DNA of 64,000 nt from Takakia lepidozioides (Eukaryota > Streptophyta > Takakiopsida > Takakiales > Takakiaceae). The stretch covers positions 14,262,001 to 14,326,000 of the forward strand of contig CM060734.1 of assembly GCA_030704615.1 (NCBI GenBank), written 5' to 3'. The notes below the pieces were generated by a model. That model was given only the letters and a program-made list of their open reading frames with translations. It made no database searches and had not been told where the DNA came from. Made by a program: the position numbers and the translations under genes. Each line of letters starts with the position of its first letter. The stretch's first letter is position 1. Positions 1 through 13,771 of this stretch are shown piece after piece.

Positions 1-2039
1 TCCGGGGCCGGGGATATACTCCTCTTTTAGTCCGGTATTACCAGTATGAGGGTTGTAGCACAGTAGGGCAGTGACATGCTTGATAGGACGGAACCTCGTA
101 CAACGATCAACCTTACTTTCACACTTTCATCCAAACACCACAAGGTACACCGTACAAGATCTGTAACCAAAATCCACCACCCTGATTTCTTGAGTGCTTT
201 GATTTATATAGTACTTAGGCATATAATCCTATCCAGCCAAATGGCCATCGTTCATTGGCTGGCCAGATGCCATCCCAGCTAGGCCACACAATCAGGCCAC
301 CTCATCTAGTCTAATCCTAATCTAACTGTTAAACTAAAAACAACATCAACTTAATATAGCCAGCTGTACCGGCACCTAATGCGTTACGGCTACTCTGCCA
401 CCATCCATCCAGGATTAACTATGAGTTTCATTCATCGTGTCATTCGTTACTTTGAATGAGCATCACCATCCTGCTCCATCCGCTATTTCATTCATCCATG
501 CCCAAAAGCAAGCAGGTCGGAATCTCCACATCACATATGTGAGGCTTGCTGGCCCCTCAAGCCAAGCAAGCTCCAGCGAGCTACAAAGGAAAAGAGAACA
601 AGGGAACTATAACAAAACTAGACAAAAAAACTAGGCATCCGAGCAGGCTTGGGATGAAAAAACCAAATGAACAAAACCTTGCCCTGCAAGGTGGGCGAAG
701 GACAAAAGATCAATTTGGAAAAACCCCAATCTTGGTACAATGTGATGCCATCACTAGCACGAAACAACAAACGAATGTTAATTATGGCTCAGTGCTGACA
801 GATTGCAGACGAGAGAGGGCAGCCCAAGTTGGAGTATAAATCACCTGTCTATTTTCCACATTCAAACATGTCAAGTCAAACGTTAGAGTGCAGGGAACTA
901 ACAAAGACACATGTAGAATAAAACTATAATCAACCCTAAAGAAAAGGATAAATCAGTCTAGAGTTCGTTCGCTGGGGAAAGCATACAATTGAATTGCTAT
1001 GTCGTGATTATAACACTATATCTACTTCTAATTGTCTCCCAACAATAAATGTCTTAATATTCATCTCAATTAAATTCCTCTCGACACTTCATCAAATAAT
1101 CCTCATTTTTTTCTTTCACACAAAATTCTTCCCATTAAACTCCAACATCTCATCATATTAACATGAAGCTTACAGAGTATTTCATCAGATCTTTGTCTCA
1201 TTACACTACTCATATTTTTCTTATCTCTTACTTAAGCTCCTCAAAATGACAAATTAGCATCTCATGTGCTAGGGCCTCGGCACTCTCGCTCGAATGACCA
1301 TGAATACATCGATTCAGCTGGACTCATAGTGTCCTACTCTAACTACCATAACTACCTAGCACTGATTCAATGGGCTAACATCTATCCTAATAACCCTATT
1401 CCTACCAATTATGATCCCCATTATTTGAATTTACTTCCGTTCTAGCATCCTACCCAATTCTATCAAATTATCGAACCTCATAGTGCAATTTCACATCCAA
1501 TTCTTGTTCATTTGCACTCCAATTCTAAATGATACTCCACAAAGAATTTTCTATTATTCTACATAGCCCTACTCCTAGTTGTGCAGCGCCCCCGCAAACA
1601 CTATCTCTTAAAGAAAAACTAAGTCATAATCTTCTTGGCAGGTGGTTCCTCCACTTCATCGTCTTGACAATCACAAGTTTCTCAGCCATGAACATGTCTT
1701 CTTCCTTCATCATAATGTCTCCACCATTTTCTTTAAGATAAAAAAAATTGCTGATAATAACTTCAGAAGAAACTAATAAAGAGCCCCACTCCTATTTCAA
1801 ACTATATCCTCTTGTAGAATCACTCTATTTTTCTTATGCACTACATCCCCTCAAGCTTCTTCACCATTACATACATGAATACATGACATACTCCCACACT
1901 TATCTGTGTGCGTCCTCGCAAACAAATCACTTTATGCGGATGTATTGTGGGATATGTTGTCCTATGCTTATATATTAAGCACGACTTGAAGTCCTTACAC
2001 TCAAAAATACTTCCTTCCAGGATCCCAAATTCTTGAGCT
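1..2039. other. Intergenic, no recognisable feature
   Basis: Open frames here are short (under 100 codons), lack recognisable motifs and have no consistent codon pattern. I see no RNA gene, LTR end or tandem repeat. The sequence is mildly AT-rich. Confidence 0.5.
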
Positions 2040-2310
2040 TCATCGTTGCCAATTTATAAAATGTCTTATATGAAGATATTTTAAAAGTTTTTTAATTGGA
2101 TTATCTCCTGAAGGAATTAGCGATATAGTATCGAATGAATGTTTAGCACCAAGCTCCTTATTAAATGTTGAGATGAACTCCGAGGCAATTTCATGATCTT
2201 GTAGACTAGGAATCCAATTGTTTTCATAGAAGACCGCATTACCATTTGTTGATTGTATCATCACAGCTAATCCAAAACTGTGAACCTTTTGTTGAACATT
2301 ATTCGAAATT
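2040..2310 (-). pseudogene. Possible gene fragment of unknown function
   Basis: About 88 codons are open on the minus strand, ending in INWQR and a TGA stop, and the composition looks protein-like (for example ASEFISTFNKELGAKHSF). The frame runs upstream directly into the repeat block that starts near 2,311, so whatever lay upstream has been cut off or replaced. I do not recognise a family. It could be the last exon of a host gene invaded by the repeat, or simply a chance frame. Confidence 0.25.
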
Positions 2311-4823
2311 TGAAATGTACTCGATTGATCTCGTATTGTTCTGGGACCTGTCAGATGGTACATTGAACATGCTGGCCAAGTCTTGAAGCGAACGAAAATT
2401 TGTTCATTGCGAAAAAAGAAATCATGCAATGCGTGCACGGCTATTGCACCCATTGAACGGATGTGGTTAAAGCCCATCTTTTGCCAGCATGTGCTTCAAC
2501 ATGTGTGCGGCGCATATGCAGAGACACAACAAAAGACAAAAATCATTTGTCTCCCCATCGACGCGCTCAGCCCTCAACCTATTCGAGAATTTAAATGAAT
2601 TTGAAGCCAGTAATTAGGTCAACACTGTCTTTTCAGTGGGGGTTTCTGCCACGTATCGATTTTATTTTTGGCTCAATTTTGTTCTGCGACTTCAAACCTC
2701 CCAGTGCTACATCCTTGCCAAAATTTGGACCAATAAAAAAAAATCCAAGAAAGAAGTGTTGCCTTCGCTTGCTATTGCAGAACTCTTTATGAAGAGTGCA
2801 CGAAGTAGAACACAAATCAAGTTTGGTGTGCAAAACAGGGAAGAAACTGTGGTTCTCGGTCCAAATGAATTTTGTTTCCCTCCCGAATTCGGCACACATG
2901 TTGCATATGGAGTCATTACACATACGGTTCAGAAACAGAATGAGAAAAGAATCACGAGCACGCGAAACGGATGGTTGCCCATCCAAATCATTTTTGTTTG
3001 CTTTCAAACTTTGCCTGTATGTTTGGGACACCTTCTCACAGGTACCCGACCAATACGAGATCAATCAAAATTCATACGGATGGTTGCTTATCCAAATCGT
3101 TTTTGTTTGCTTTCAAACTTTGCCTGTATGTTTGGGACACCTTCTCACAGGTACCCGACCAATACGAGATCAATCAAAATTCATACGGATGGTTGCCCAT
3201 CGAAATGATTTTGGTTCCTTTTGAGACTTGGCCAGTATGTTCAGTGTACCATCTAAGAGGTCCCAGAGTAATATGAGATGAAACGAAATTTGTTGAATGG
3301 GCCAACGGATGGTTACCCATCCAAATGATTTTCGTTCGCTTCAAGACTTAGCTAGCATGTTCAACGTACCATCTGACAGGTCCCAGAGCAATAGGAGATC
3401 AATCGAAATTCGTTCAATGGGCCAATGAGGCATTCACCTGTCATCCAATTTTTGTTCATTGCGAAAAAAGAAATCCTGCAATGCGTGCACGACTATTGCA
3501 TCCATTGAACGAATGTGGTTAAAGCCCATCTTTTGCCAGCATGTGCTTCAACATGTGTGCGGCACATGTGCAGAGACACAACAGAAGACAAAATCATTTG
3601 CCTCCCCATCGACGCGCTCAACCCTCAACCCATTCGAGGGCTCATTGAACGAATTTCGATTGATCTCCTATTGCTCTAGGACCTTTCAGATGGTACATTG
3701 AACATGTTGGCCAAGTCTCGAAGCGAACGAAAAATCATTTGGATGGGTAACCATCCGTTGGCCTATTGAACGAATTTCGTTTCATCTCATATTACTCAAG
3801 GACCTCTTAGATGGTACACTGAACATACTGCCCAAATCTCAAAGGGAACCAAAATCATTTCGATGGGCAACCATCCGTATGAATTTGGATTGATTTCGTA
3901 TTGGTCGGGTACCTGTGAGAGGGTGTCCCGAACATACTGGAAAAGTTTGAAAGCAAACAAAAATGATTTGGATAGGCAACCATCTGTTCCGTTCACCCGT
4001 TGAATGAATTCTATTGGATCTGCTATTACTCTGGGACCTGTTGGACTGTGTTTTGCGTGCTCGTGATTCTAATCTCATTCTGTTTCTGAACCGTATGTGT
4101 AATGACTCCATATGCAACGTGTCTGCCGAATTCGGGAGGGAAACAAAATTCATTTGGACCGAGAACTACAGTTTCTTCCCTGTTTTGCACTCCAAACTTG
4201 ATTTGTGTTCTACTTCGTGCACTCTTCATAGAGAGTTCTGCAATAGCGAGCGAAGATGTCCAACACTCTTATCTTGGATCCGTTTTTATTGGTCCAAATT
4301 CTAGCAGGGATCTAGCGGTGGGAGGTTTGAAGCCGCAGAACAAAATTGAGCCAAAAATAAAATCGATACGTGGCAGAAACCCCCAATGAAAAGACAGTGT
4401 TGACCTAATTATTCGCTTCAAATTTATTTAAATTCTCGAATGGGTTGAGGGCTGAGCGCGTCGATGGGGAGGCAAATGATTTGTCTTTTGTTGTGTCTTT
4501 GCACATGTGCCGCACACATGTTGAAGCACATGCTGACAAAAGATGGGCTTTAACCACATCCGTTCAATGGGTGCAATAGCCGTGCACGCATTGCAGGATT
4601 TCTTTTTTCGCAATGAACAAAAATTGGATGACAGGTGAACGCCTCATTGGCCCATTGAACGAATTTTGATTGATCTTGTATTGCTCTGGGACCTGTCAAA
4701 TGGTACGTTGAACATGCTGGCCAAGTCTCAAAGCGAACGAAAATCATTTGGATGGGCAACCATCCGTTGGCCCATTGAACGAATTTCGTTTCATCTCATA
4801 TTACTCTGGGACCTCTTAGATGG
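2311..4823. repeat. Left block of 777-bp/120-bp complex repeat array
   Basis: The block is built from short units of about 110-120 bp, each with the core GGATGGGCAACCATCC and a segment like TGGGACCTGTCAGATGG, and from long units of about 777 bp. Units from 2.4 to 3.6 kb are mostly in reverse orientation and those from 3.65 to 4.82 kb in forward orientation, so the block is roughly palindromic. Within it, two nearly identical 109-bp units follow each other at 2,968-3,186. A complete forward long unit spans 3,965-4,744. The block stops in mid-unit at 4,823, where a different sequence begins. Open frames of 60-190 codons inside it follow the repeat on both strands and are not genes. Confidence 0.85.
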
Positions 4824-5000
4824 TCAGATTCTTTGTGTTTCCTATGGATGATTGCATGGCATGTAAATCTGATTACAACCTCTTATGGTAATGATTTCCC
4901 TACCCTAGACATAGAACTTGGTCTTGGGACATGGAATAAGAGGTGGGAATATTACTCTACCCTGTCATTGGAATTATACACCAGCCCCAGATCTAAAACA
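4824..5000 (+). repeat. 177-bp direct repeat, copy 1
   Basis: This copy starts TCAGATTCTTTGTG and ends CCAGATCTAAAACA. It differs from copy 2 at only four positions by my count (about 98% identity) and has the same length. It does not have TG...CA ends, so it is unlikely to be an LTR. Confidence 0.85.
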
Positions 5001-6277
5001 GATCATGGGGCAAAAAACATGGTGTCAATAAGTGACTTGATGTGCAAAATAGGGCAGCTGATTATACCCTGTTGTATGAGCTGCCAAATATCAGTCTGTA
5101 ACCCTGCTTTGGTGATGTTCTTTATGTAAAGAAATGCTCTTATTTTGTTCTTAAGCCTTCTATGATCATAAATGGCTTCTTTAAGACAAACAGACATTTC
5201 TAGCCATGAACAGTGATCAATGGATCTTTATTTGGACATGGATACTTACTGCTCAGTCACTTTGGTATGTCCAATGATACAAAGAACCCAAAACTATACT
5301 AGTTTTTGGGCCAACAATAATTTAGGATGGTTGGTTATGCCTTGGTATGTAAGCTGACCAAAAAATACAGACTGAATACAATGACATGGCATGTCATGAA
5401 TGGCACTTTTTAGCATGCTGAACAATGGTTTCCTGCTATGAACAGTGGTAATTGAGTCTCTAATTTTTCCCACCCCCCCACCCAGAGATTTCATTGACTT
5501 TGAAGTCTGGGATTTGTCATAAAGCTGACTTGTGAATGAAGAATGGTTGATAATGCCTTGTTATGAGGCTGATTTGTCGTTAATTTTACAATGACCTTGT
5601 CAGGTCTTTGTCCATGTCTTGACAAGACATAAGTATTTTCCCTCTCTGATTTAGACCAATGTACTTGGTGGTTCTTGTACACATTATCAACCAATCTCCC
5701 TTCTGTTTTCAGTTTTATGTTTGATTTACTAACGCCTTGGTCTGAGCATGACAAAAGGTTATCAAATATGTTCCTGATTGAAGTGATGAACCCAAGGCAA
5801 TGGGAAGGCCAAAGCCATGAGATATCAGCCTCCTCTCCCGCCATGACCACGGTGTGGAGCAAGCAAGTCCTTCATAAGGTAAGATCTTCTCCAGCAAAAA
5901 TATGTTGGCTAATTGGGCATGGAGAGTAAGGCATCCTTGAAGGTACCTGAGATAAGCATAGAACATCTATAGGGCTTCTGAATGCTGAAATTTTGAGCTA
6001 GGCCTTGGTAAGACAGCTTGCTGGAGTAGACGTGTACACCTTATACATTATCCGGTCAATGCACATTACTCTTGTTTGCCGGTCCCCTATAGCCGATGCC
6101 TTATGTCAAATTTAGATACCTTATGATAAGAATGAGCTCCATTTCTTTGGCTCAAATGTTTCTATGTTTCTCCTGTATGGCTTTGCTCTTTATAGCACCA
6201 TAAAAAATACCCAATTCTGATATGCTGCTGGTAGAGGTTTCGTCTGAATACAAGGTGGTAAACCCCTGCCAGACTTC

Positions 6278-6790
6278 ATTACCTAAGTCCCAATACCTGC
6301 CCCCTTTGGTTTTGTACACATGTTTTACCCAAAACAAGGGGTGGGTAAACACTAAAAGTTTGATATAAGATTCTTTCCTGATTGTTACTTTATGACCTTG
6401 GGAATTGAGGGTTCTTTCACTGGCCTCTTCTTCCGGTCACCAGAGCTTATATATAAACTAAAAGGTAAAACTCTACATTTTGATGTATGTGTTGATGTAC
6501 CTTCGTTTGTCACAACTTGCCAACTTGGAACATATTGCCAATGGCAGAAAATTCATTACCTAAACCTGCCCCCATTGGTTTGTACACATGTGGTACCCAA
6601 AAGCATGGGCTAGGTAAACAATAAAGGGTTGATACAAGTTTCTTTCATGTTTGTTGCTTCATGAATTTCGTAGTTAAGGTCCCTTCATTGGCCTCATCTT
6701 TCCATTACCAGAGCTTATGTGTAGCTAAAAGGTAAAACTCTACATTCTGATGTAAGTGTTGATGTACCTTTGTTTGTCACGGCTTGTTTT
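6278..6790 (+). repeat. Two diverged tandem copies of a 267-bp unit
   Basis: Blocks such as GTACACATG..ACCCAAAA and GGTAAAACTCTACATT recur about 267 bp apart (GGTAAAACTC at 6,464 and 6,731). The copies have many substitutions. No coding frame is shared between them. Confidence 0.7.
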
Positions 6791-7185
6791 GTTTTTTGAC
6801 CTTGGAGAGTTGAGATTGTAGGCATGTTTATTTCTGTGGTTCCTTTGTAACCAGAAGTAAAAGCTACAAAGAAGAGGGAGGTCATTTATGTGATGGGGTC
6901 TGGTATGCACTCCCTTACGGGGTGAGTGCATACCACACTCACTCCATAAGGAGCTGCCATACCTGGGGATGGTTGGTGGGTTCCCTCTCTCTCCCTCTCT
7001 CTCCCTCCCTCCATGGATCTGGCTGGTTCTTTTAAAACTTGATAGTTTAAGACCAGTGGTATGTTACCTAACCCCTAATTAACCTTATTGGAATTTGGTT
7101 AATTTCGGTTATTTACATTACCCGGATTTTTGGTATAAGGTCAGGATCCCAATGGAGCCATCCTATTACTTAATTTTTTCATCCA

Positions 7186-7332
7186 TAAATGGATGTCATC
7201 CTCAGAGGATGACACAGATGAAAAATCGAGAGACAATTTCATCCACCGCGGATGGAATCACGATAGATTTCATCCTGCGCAGTAGAATTCATCCCGTGTG
7301 ATGGATTTCATCCTGAATGGATGAAATCGTGG
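7186..7332. repeat. Cluster of TTTCATCC / GGATGAAA motifs
   Basis: Within about 145 bp, ATTTCATCC or its complement recurs about six times with changes, including a local hairpin GGATGTCATCC..GAGGATGACA. This may be the remnant of a short palindromic repeat or MITE end. Confidence 0.5.
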
Positions 7333-8497
7333 GAAATCGCGCTTCATCTCTTCCCTGCCCTAACCCTCTGCACGACGATCGTGCTCAAGGGATGGCTGGA
7401 GCTGAGAGATGGTGGCGGGGGGCGCATGGAGCTCGATTCAGGCGCCCTTGAATGCTATGGAGCTGCGCCATTAAGGCATTTAGGTGTTCTGGCAAGATTC
7501 AATACCTTCTTCCCTTCTTGGGGTGAGCAATGGCGGCAGTACCTGCAATTTCCCTGTGGCGGTTGTCTCTAATGCTTGGCGGGCGATCTACCTGTGTTGT
7601 GGTTGCTTGCTGTGACCTTCATTGATCATTAAGATACAAGTGGCGATCTTAAGGCCTCAGGGAAGTGTCTGAACTCTTTAAGTTTGGGCGATTCACTTTC
7701 TTTGTGCATGCTTTGTACATTTTGTTGTGCATTCTTGTTTGCTGGTCTTGAGAGCTATGGCGCAGGCCTCTCTTCCACAAGCCATCAAGGTATTGGCTTG
7801 CATATGCTCTGTTTCCTTTCTGCCCCTGCTTTGTATTGCATGTTGTACAGCGATAACAAGCGTGAGACCTGCGATTCACCTGGTTTTTCCACATCGTCTC
7901 TAACTTAATTGTTTCTGATTGCGTGTGATGGGACCAGGTGAGGGTCCTCACTTAACATGGATTTTAAAGCTTGAAGTTGATTGGAATCGAGTTGAAGAAG
8001 CGACGCCATCTGTATCTTTGGGGGAGAACAATCCTTTCTTCCTCTTTCCTTTGATCTTGATGGCTCCTATGTTTAACCTAGTATGGTGGACAATCAATCA
8101 TTAGGGCGACTATCTCTTGTTCCCTATGGCATACTGATGTGACAATGGAGCAATGATATGACAAGCTGATGGCTTTAAAGAGATCTAGTAACATGCTACA
8201 ATGTAGGGCAGACCTATTTTCATGACCAGACAGTGTTCTTGAATGTACAAGCATTGGAAACTTAGCCTCTTTTAGAAGCTGGTTACTTTAGGACACTTAA
8301 TACCATGCCAAACTGATATGGATGGATCTTTTGTGGCCAAATCTGGTCCTTGGTAATTATATGCCCTTGAATGTTTACCTATTTTCCAAAATGGTAAGAC
8401 ATTGGTAGATGTGAAGAGAATGATTCAGGCATTGTATTCAAGTTGCTTTAGGATAAATAATACCAAAGTAACCTGCAGGCCTGATGGGATGAGCAAT

Positions 8498-8674
8498 TCA
8501 GATTCTTTGTGTTTCCTATGGATGATTGCATGGCATGTAAATCTGATTACAGCCTCTTATGGTAATGATTTCCCTACCCCAGACATAGAACTTGGTCTTG
8601 GGACATGGAATAAGAGGTGGGAATATTACTCTACCTTGTCATTGGAATTACACACCAGCCCCAGATCTAAAACA
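8498..8674 (+). repeat. 177-bp direct repeat, copy 2
   Basis: Same-length, nearly identical partner of 4,824-5,000. It lies exactly at the right junction with the repeat array. Confidence 0.85.
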
Positions 8675-11600
8675 TACTGGCCAAGTCTCAAAGGGAACCA
8701 AAATCATTTCGATGGGCAACCATCCGTTCAGCCATCGAAAGAATTTCGATGGATCACGTATTGGTCGGGGACCTGTGAAAGGGTGTCATTTGGATGGGCA
8801 ACCATCTGTTCCGTTCACCCGTTGAATGAATTCCGTTGGATCTGCTATTACTCTGGGACCTGTTGGACTGCGTTTCGCGTGCTCGTGATTCTTTTCTCAT
8901 TCTGTTTCTGAACCGTATGTGTAATGACTCCATATGCAACGTGTGTGCCGAATTCGGGAGGGAAACAAAATTCGTTTGGACAGAGAACCACAGTTTCTTC
9001 CCTGTTTTGCACTCCAAACTTGATTTGTGTTCTACTTCGTGCACTCTTCATAGAGAGTTCTGCAATAGCGAGCGAAGATGTCCAACACTCTTCTCTTGGA
9101 TCCTTTTTTATTGGTCCAAATTCTAGCAGGGATCTAGCGGTGGGAGGTTTGAAGCCGCAGAACAAAATTGAGCCAAAAATAAAATCGATACGTGGCAGAA
9201 ACCCCCAATGAAAAGACAGTGTTGACCTAATTACTGGCTTCAAATTCATTTAAATTCTCGAATGCGTTGAGGGCTGAGCGCGTCGATGGGGAGGCAAATG
9301 ATTTGTCTTTTGTTGTGTCTTTGCACATGTGCCGCACACATATTGAAGTACATGCTGGCAAAAGATGGGCTTTAACCACATCCGTTCAATGGTTGCAATA
9401 GTCGTGCACAGATTGCAGTATTTCTTTTTCGCAATGAACAAAAACTGGATGATAGGTGAACGCCTCATCTGCCCATTGAACAAATTTCGATTGATCTCGT
9501 ATTGTTCTGGGACTTGTCAGATGGTACATTGAACATGCAGGCCAAGTCTCGAAGCGAACGAAAATCATTTGGATGGACAACCATCCGTTCCGTTAACCCG
9601 TTGAATGAATTCCCTTGGATCTGCTATTACTCTGGGACCTGTTCGACTGCGTTGCGCGTGCTCATGATTCTTTTCTCATTCTCTTCATGAACTGTATGTG
9701 TAATGACTCTATATGCAACGTGCGTGCCAAATTTGGGAGGGAAACAAAATTCATTTGGACTGAGAACCACAATTTCTTCCTTGTTTTGCACTCCAAACTT
9801 GATTTGTGTTCTACTTTGTGCACTCTTCATCGAGAGTTCTGCAATATTGAGCGAAGACAACACTTTTTTCTTGAATCCCTTTTTATTGGTCCAAATTCTG
9901 GCAGGGATGTAGCGCTGGGAGGTTTGAAGTCGCATAACAAAATTGTGCCAAAAATAAAATCGATACGTGGCAAAAACCCCCAATGAAAAGACAGTGTTGA
10001 CCTAATTATTGGCTTCAAATTCATTTAAATTTTCGAATGGGTTGAGGGCTGAGTGCGTCGATGGGGAGGCAAATGATTTTGTCTTCAGCTGTGACTTTGC
10101 ACATGTGCCGCACACATGTTGACGCACATGTTGTCAAAAGATAGGCTTTAACCACATCCGTTCAATGGGTGCAATAGCCGTGCACGCACTGCAGGATTTC
10201 TTTTTTCGCAATGAACAAAAATTGGATGACAGGTGAACGCCTCATTGGCCCATTGAATGAATTTTGATTGATCTCCTATTGCTCTGGGACCTGTCAGATG
10301 GTACGTTGAACATGCTGGCCAAGTCTCGAATCGAACGAAAATCATTTGGATGGGTAACCATCCGTTGGCCCATTGAACGAATTTCGTTTCATCTCATATT
10401 ACTCAGGGACCTCTTAGATGGTACACTGAACATACTGCCCAAATCTCAAAGGGAACCAAAATCATTTCGATGGGCAACCATCCGTATGAATTTGGATTGA
10501 TCTCGTATTGGTCGGGTACCTGTGAGAGGGTGTCCCGAACATACTGGCAAAGTTTGAAAGCAAACAAAAATGATTTGGATGGGCAACCATCCATTCCGTT
10601 CACCCATTGAATGAATTCTATTGGATCTGCTATTACTCTGGGACCTGTTGGACTGCGTTTCGCGTGCTCGTGATTCTTTTCTCATTCTATTTCTGAACCG
10701 TATGTGTAATGACTCCATATGCAACGTGTGTGCCGAATTCGGGAAGGAAACAAAATTCACTTGGACCGAGAAGCACAGTTTCTTCCCTGTTTTGCACTCC
10801 AAACTTGATTTGTGTTCTACTTCGTGCACCAGCAGAACAAAATTGAGCCAAAAATAAAATCGATACGTGGTAGAAACCCCCAATGAAAAGACAGTGTTGA
10901 CCTAATTACTGGCTTTAAATTGCACATGTGCCGCACACATGTTGAAGTACATGCTGTCAAAAGATGGGCTTTAACCACATCCGTTCAATGGTTGCAATAG
11001 CCGTGCACAGATTGCAGTATTTCTTTTTCGCAATGAACAAAAACTGGATGATAGGTGAACGCCTCATCTGCCCATTGAACAAATTTCGATTGATCTCGTA
11101 TTGTTCTAGGACCTGTCAGATGGTACATTGAACATGCTGGCCAAGTCTCGAAGCGAACGAAAATCATTTGGATGGACAACCATCCGTTCCGTTAACCCGT
11201 TGAATGAATTCCCTTGGATCTGCTATTACTCTGGGACCTGTTCGACTGCGTTGCGCGTGCTCATGATTCTTTTCTCATTCTCTTCATGAACTGTATGTGT
11301 AATGACTCTATATGCAACGTGCGTGCCAAATTTGGGAGGGAAACAAAATTCATTTGGACCGAGAACCACAATTTCTTCCTTGTTTTGCACTCCAAACTTG
11401 ATTTGTGTTCTACTTTGTGCACTCTTCATCGAGAGTTCTGCAATATTGAGCGAAGATAACACTTTTTTCTTGAATCCCTTTTTATTGGTCCAAATTCTGG
11501 CAGGGATGTAGCGCTGGGAGGTTTGAAGCCGCAGAACAAAATTGAGCCAAAAATAAAATCGATACGTGGCAAAAACCCCCAATGAAAAGACAGTGTTGAC

Positions 11601-13320
11601 CTAATTATTAGCTTCAAATTCATTTAAATTTTCGAATGGGTTGAGGGCTGAGCGCATCGATGGGGAGGCAAATGATTTTGTCTTCAGTTGTGACTTTGCA
11701 CATGTGCCGCACACATGTTGACGCACATGCTGTCAAAAGATAGGCTTTAACCACATCCGTTCAATGGGTGCAATAGCCATGCACAAACTGCAGGATTTCT
11801 TTTTTTCGCAATGAACAAAAATTGGATGACAGGTGAACGCCTCATTGGCCCATTGAATGAATTTTGATTGATCTCCTATTGCTCTGGGACCTGTCAGATG
11901 GTACGTTGAACATGCTGGCCAAGTCTCGAATCGAACGAAAATCATTTGGATGGGTAACCATCCGTTGGCCCATTGAACGAATTTCGTTTCATCTCATATT
12001 ACTCTGGGACCTCTTAGATGGTACATTGAACATACTGGCCAAGTCTCAAAGGGAACCAAGTTCAATAGAAATTCATTTGATGGCTGAACGGATGGTTGCC
12101 CATCGAAATGATTTTGGTTCCCTTTGAGACTTGGCCAGTATGTTCAATGTACCATCTAAGAGGTGCCAGAGTAATATGAGATGAAACGAACTTCGTTCAA
12201 TGGGCCAACGGATGGTTGGCCATCCAAATGATTTTTGTTTGCTTCGAGACTTGGCCAGCATGTTCAATGTACCATCTGACAAGTCCCAGAGCAATACAAA
12301 ATCAATTGAAATTTGTTCAATGAGCCAATGAGACGTTCACCTGTCATTCAGTTTTTGTTCATTGCGAAAAAGAAATCCTGCAATGCGTGCATGACTATTG
12401 CACCCATTGAACGGATGTGGTTAAAGCCCATCTTTTGCCAGCATGTGCTTCAACATGTGTGCGGCACATGTGCAAAGACACAACAGAAGACAAAATCATT
12501 TGCCTCCCCATCGACACGCTCAGCCCTTAACCCATTCGATTTTGAATCGAATTTAAATGAATTTGAAGCCAGTAATTAGGTCAACATTGTCTTTTCATTG
12601 GGGGTTTCTGCCACGTATCAATTTTATTCTTGGCTCAATTTTCCTCCCACCGCTACATCCCTGCCAGAATTTGGACCAATAAAAAAGGGGCCCAAGAAAA
12701 AAGTGTTGTCTTCGCTCACTATTGCAGAATTCTCTATGAAGAGTGCACGAAGTAGAACACAAATCAAGTTTGGAGTGCAAAATAGGGAAGAAACTGTGGT
12801 TCTCTGTCCAAATGAATTTTGTTTCCCTCCCGAATTCGGCACGCATGTTGCATATGGAGTCATTACACATACAGTTCAGAAACAGAATGAAAAATGAATC
12901 ATGAGCACGCGAAACGCAGTCCAACAGGTCCCAAAGTAATAGCAGATCCAACGGTATTCATTCAACGGGTGAACGGATGGTTGCCCATCCAAATCATTTT
13001 TGTTTGCTTTCAAACTTTGCCTGTATCGGGGGACCTTCTCACAGGTCCCCGACTAATACGAGATCGATGGAAATTCATTCAATGGCTGAACGGATGGTTT
13101 CCCATTGAAATGATTTTGGTTCCATTTGAGACTTGGCCAATATGTTCAATGTACCATCTAAGAGGTCCCAGAGTAACATGAGATGAAATGAAATTCGTTC
13201 AATGGGCCAACGGATGGTTGGCCATCCAAATGATTTTTGTTTGCTTCGAGACTTGGCGAGCATGTTCAACATACCATCTGACAAGTCCCAGAGCAATATG
13301 AGATCAATCAAAATTATTTT
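8675..13320. repeat. Right block of 777-bp/120-bp complex repeat array
   Basis: Forward long units begin at 8,787, 9,566, 10,572 and 11,165, with spacings of 779, 777, 593 and 778 bp; the unit starting at 10,572 has an internal deletion of about 185 bp. They are separated or capped by 109-120-bp short units, for example 10,343-10,462, which is exactly 120 bp. Near 12,065 the orientation flips: 12,070-13,310 holds one reverse long unit (about 12,230-12,995) flanked by reverse short units. Each unit carries GGATGGGCAACCATCC, a 6-bp stem with a GCAA tetraloop. Frames of 118-145 codons persist in several copies only because the copies are similar. Confidence 0.88.
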
Positions 13321-13771
13321 GTGCTTCGAGAACTTTATGGGTATGTTCGTCATACGTAGATAGATCATAGAATTTGCGAAATGATTATGAATTATGCAGT
13401 GACCAGGCGAAATTTGTTTGGCAGACGACCGTTCGTAACTCGTTATAACTTATTGGTTAACATCAATTTTCCTTGTTCTCCAGCCTTCGGAGTTCATTGC
13501 AGATACCCACATACACGTCATGACCAAATATGACACCATTGTAAATTTGTTTATAGGGTGAACCACTTCTTCCCCATCACACGAGTGAAAATGTGAAGAA
13601 AACGCTGCTCATGCAATTGAATTTGGCAGGTGCCGCACATGTGCATTGTGTATTAACAAAATTGGTGTATATACAAAATTGGCGGAGTGCTATCACTGTG
13701 CTTTCCATCAAAATTCAAGGTACAACAAGAATCCACATTGTCTATGTACTACGTTGCCAGTCATTAAAAGC
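13321..13771. other. Unassigned spacer
   Basis: This is about 450 bp between the repeat array and the stop codon of the decayed RING-like gene. No repeat unit, coding frame or RNA motif is visible. Confidence 0.4.

Larger units (their letters stand above)
4824..8674. other. 3.85-kb segment interrupting the repeat array, bounded by 177-bp direct repeats
   Basis: The array breaks inside a short unit after ...TTAGATGGT and resumes at 8,675 with TACTGGCCAAG of the same kind of unit, so this segment sits within one unit and about nine unit bases are missing. Both ends are the same 177-bp sequence. The interior is mostly non-coding, with one tandem duplication (6.28-6.79 kb), a CT-rich run near 6,980 and a cluster of TTTCATCC motifs. 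No transposase, integrase or other recognisable gene is present. Confidence 0.7.

Noticed and set aside
2636-12951. Many frames of 95-190 codons with similar peptides
   Set aside because: They occur on both strands of the same repeat units and are kept open only by copy similarity.
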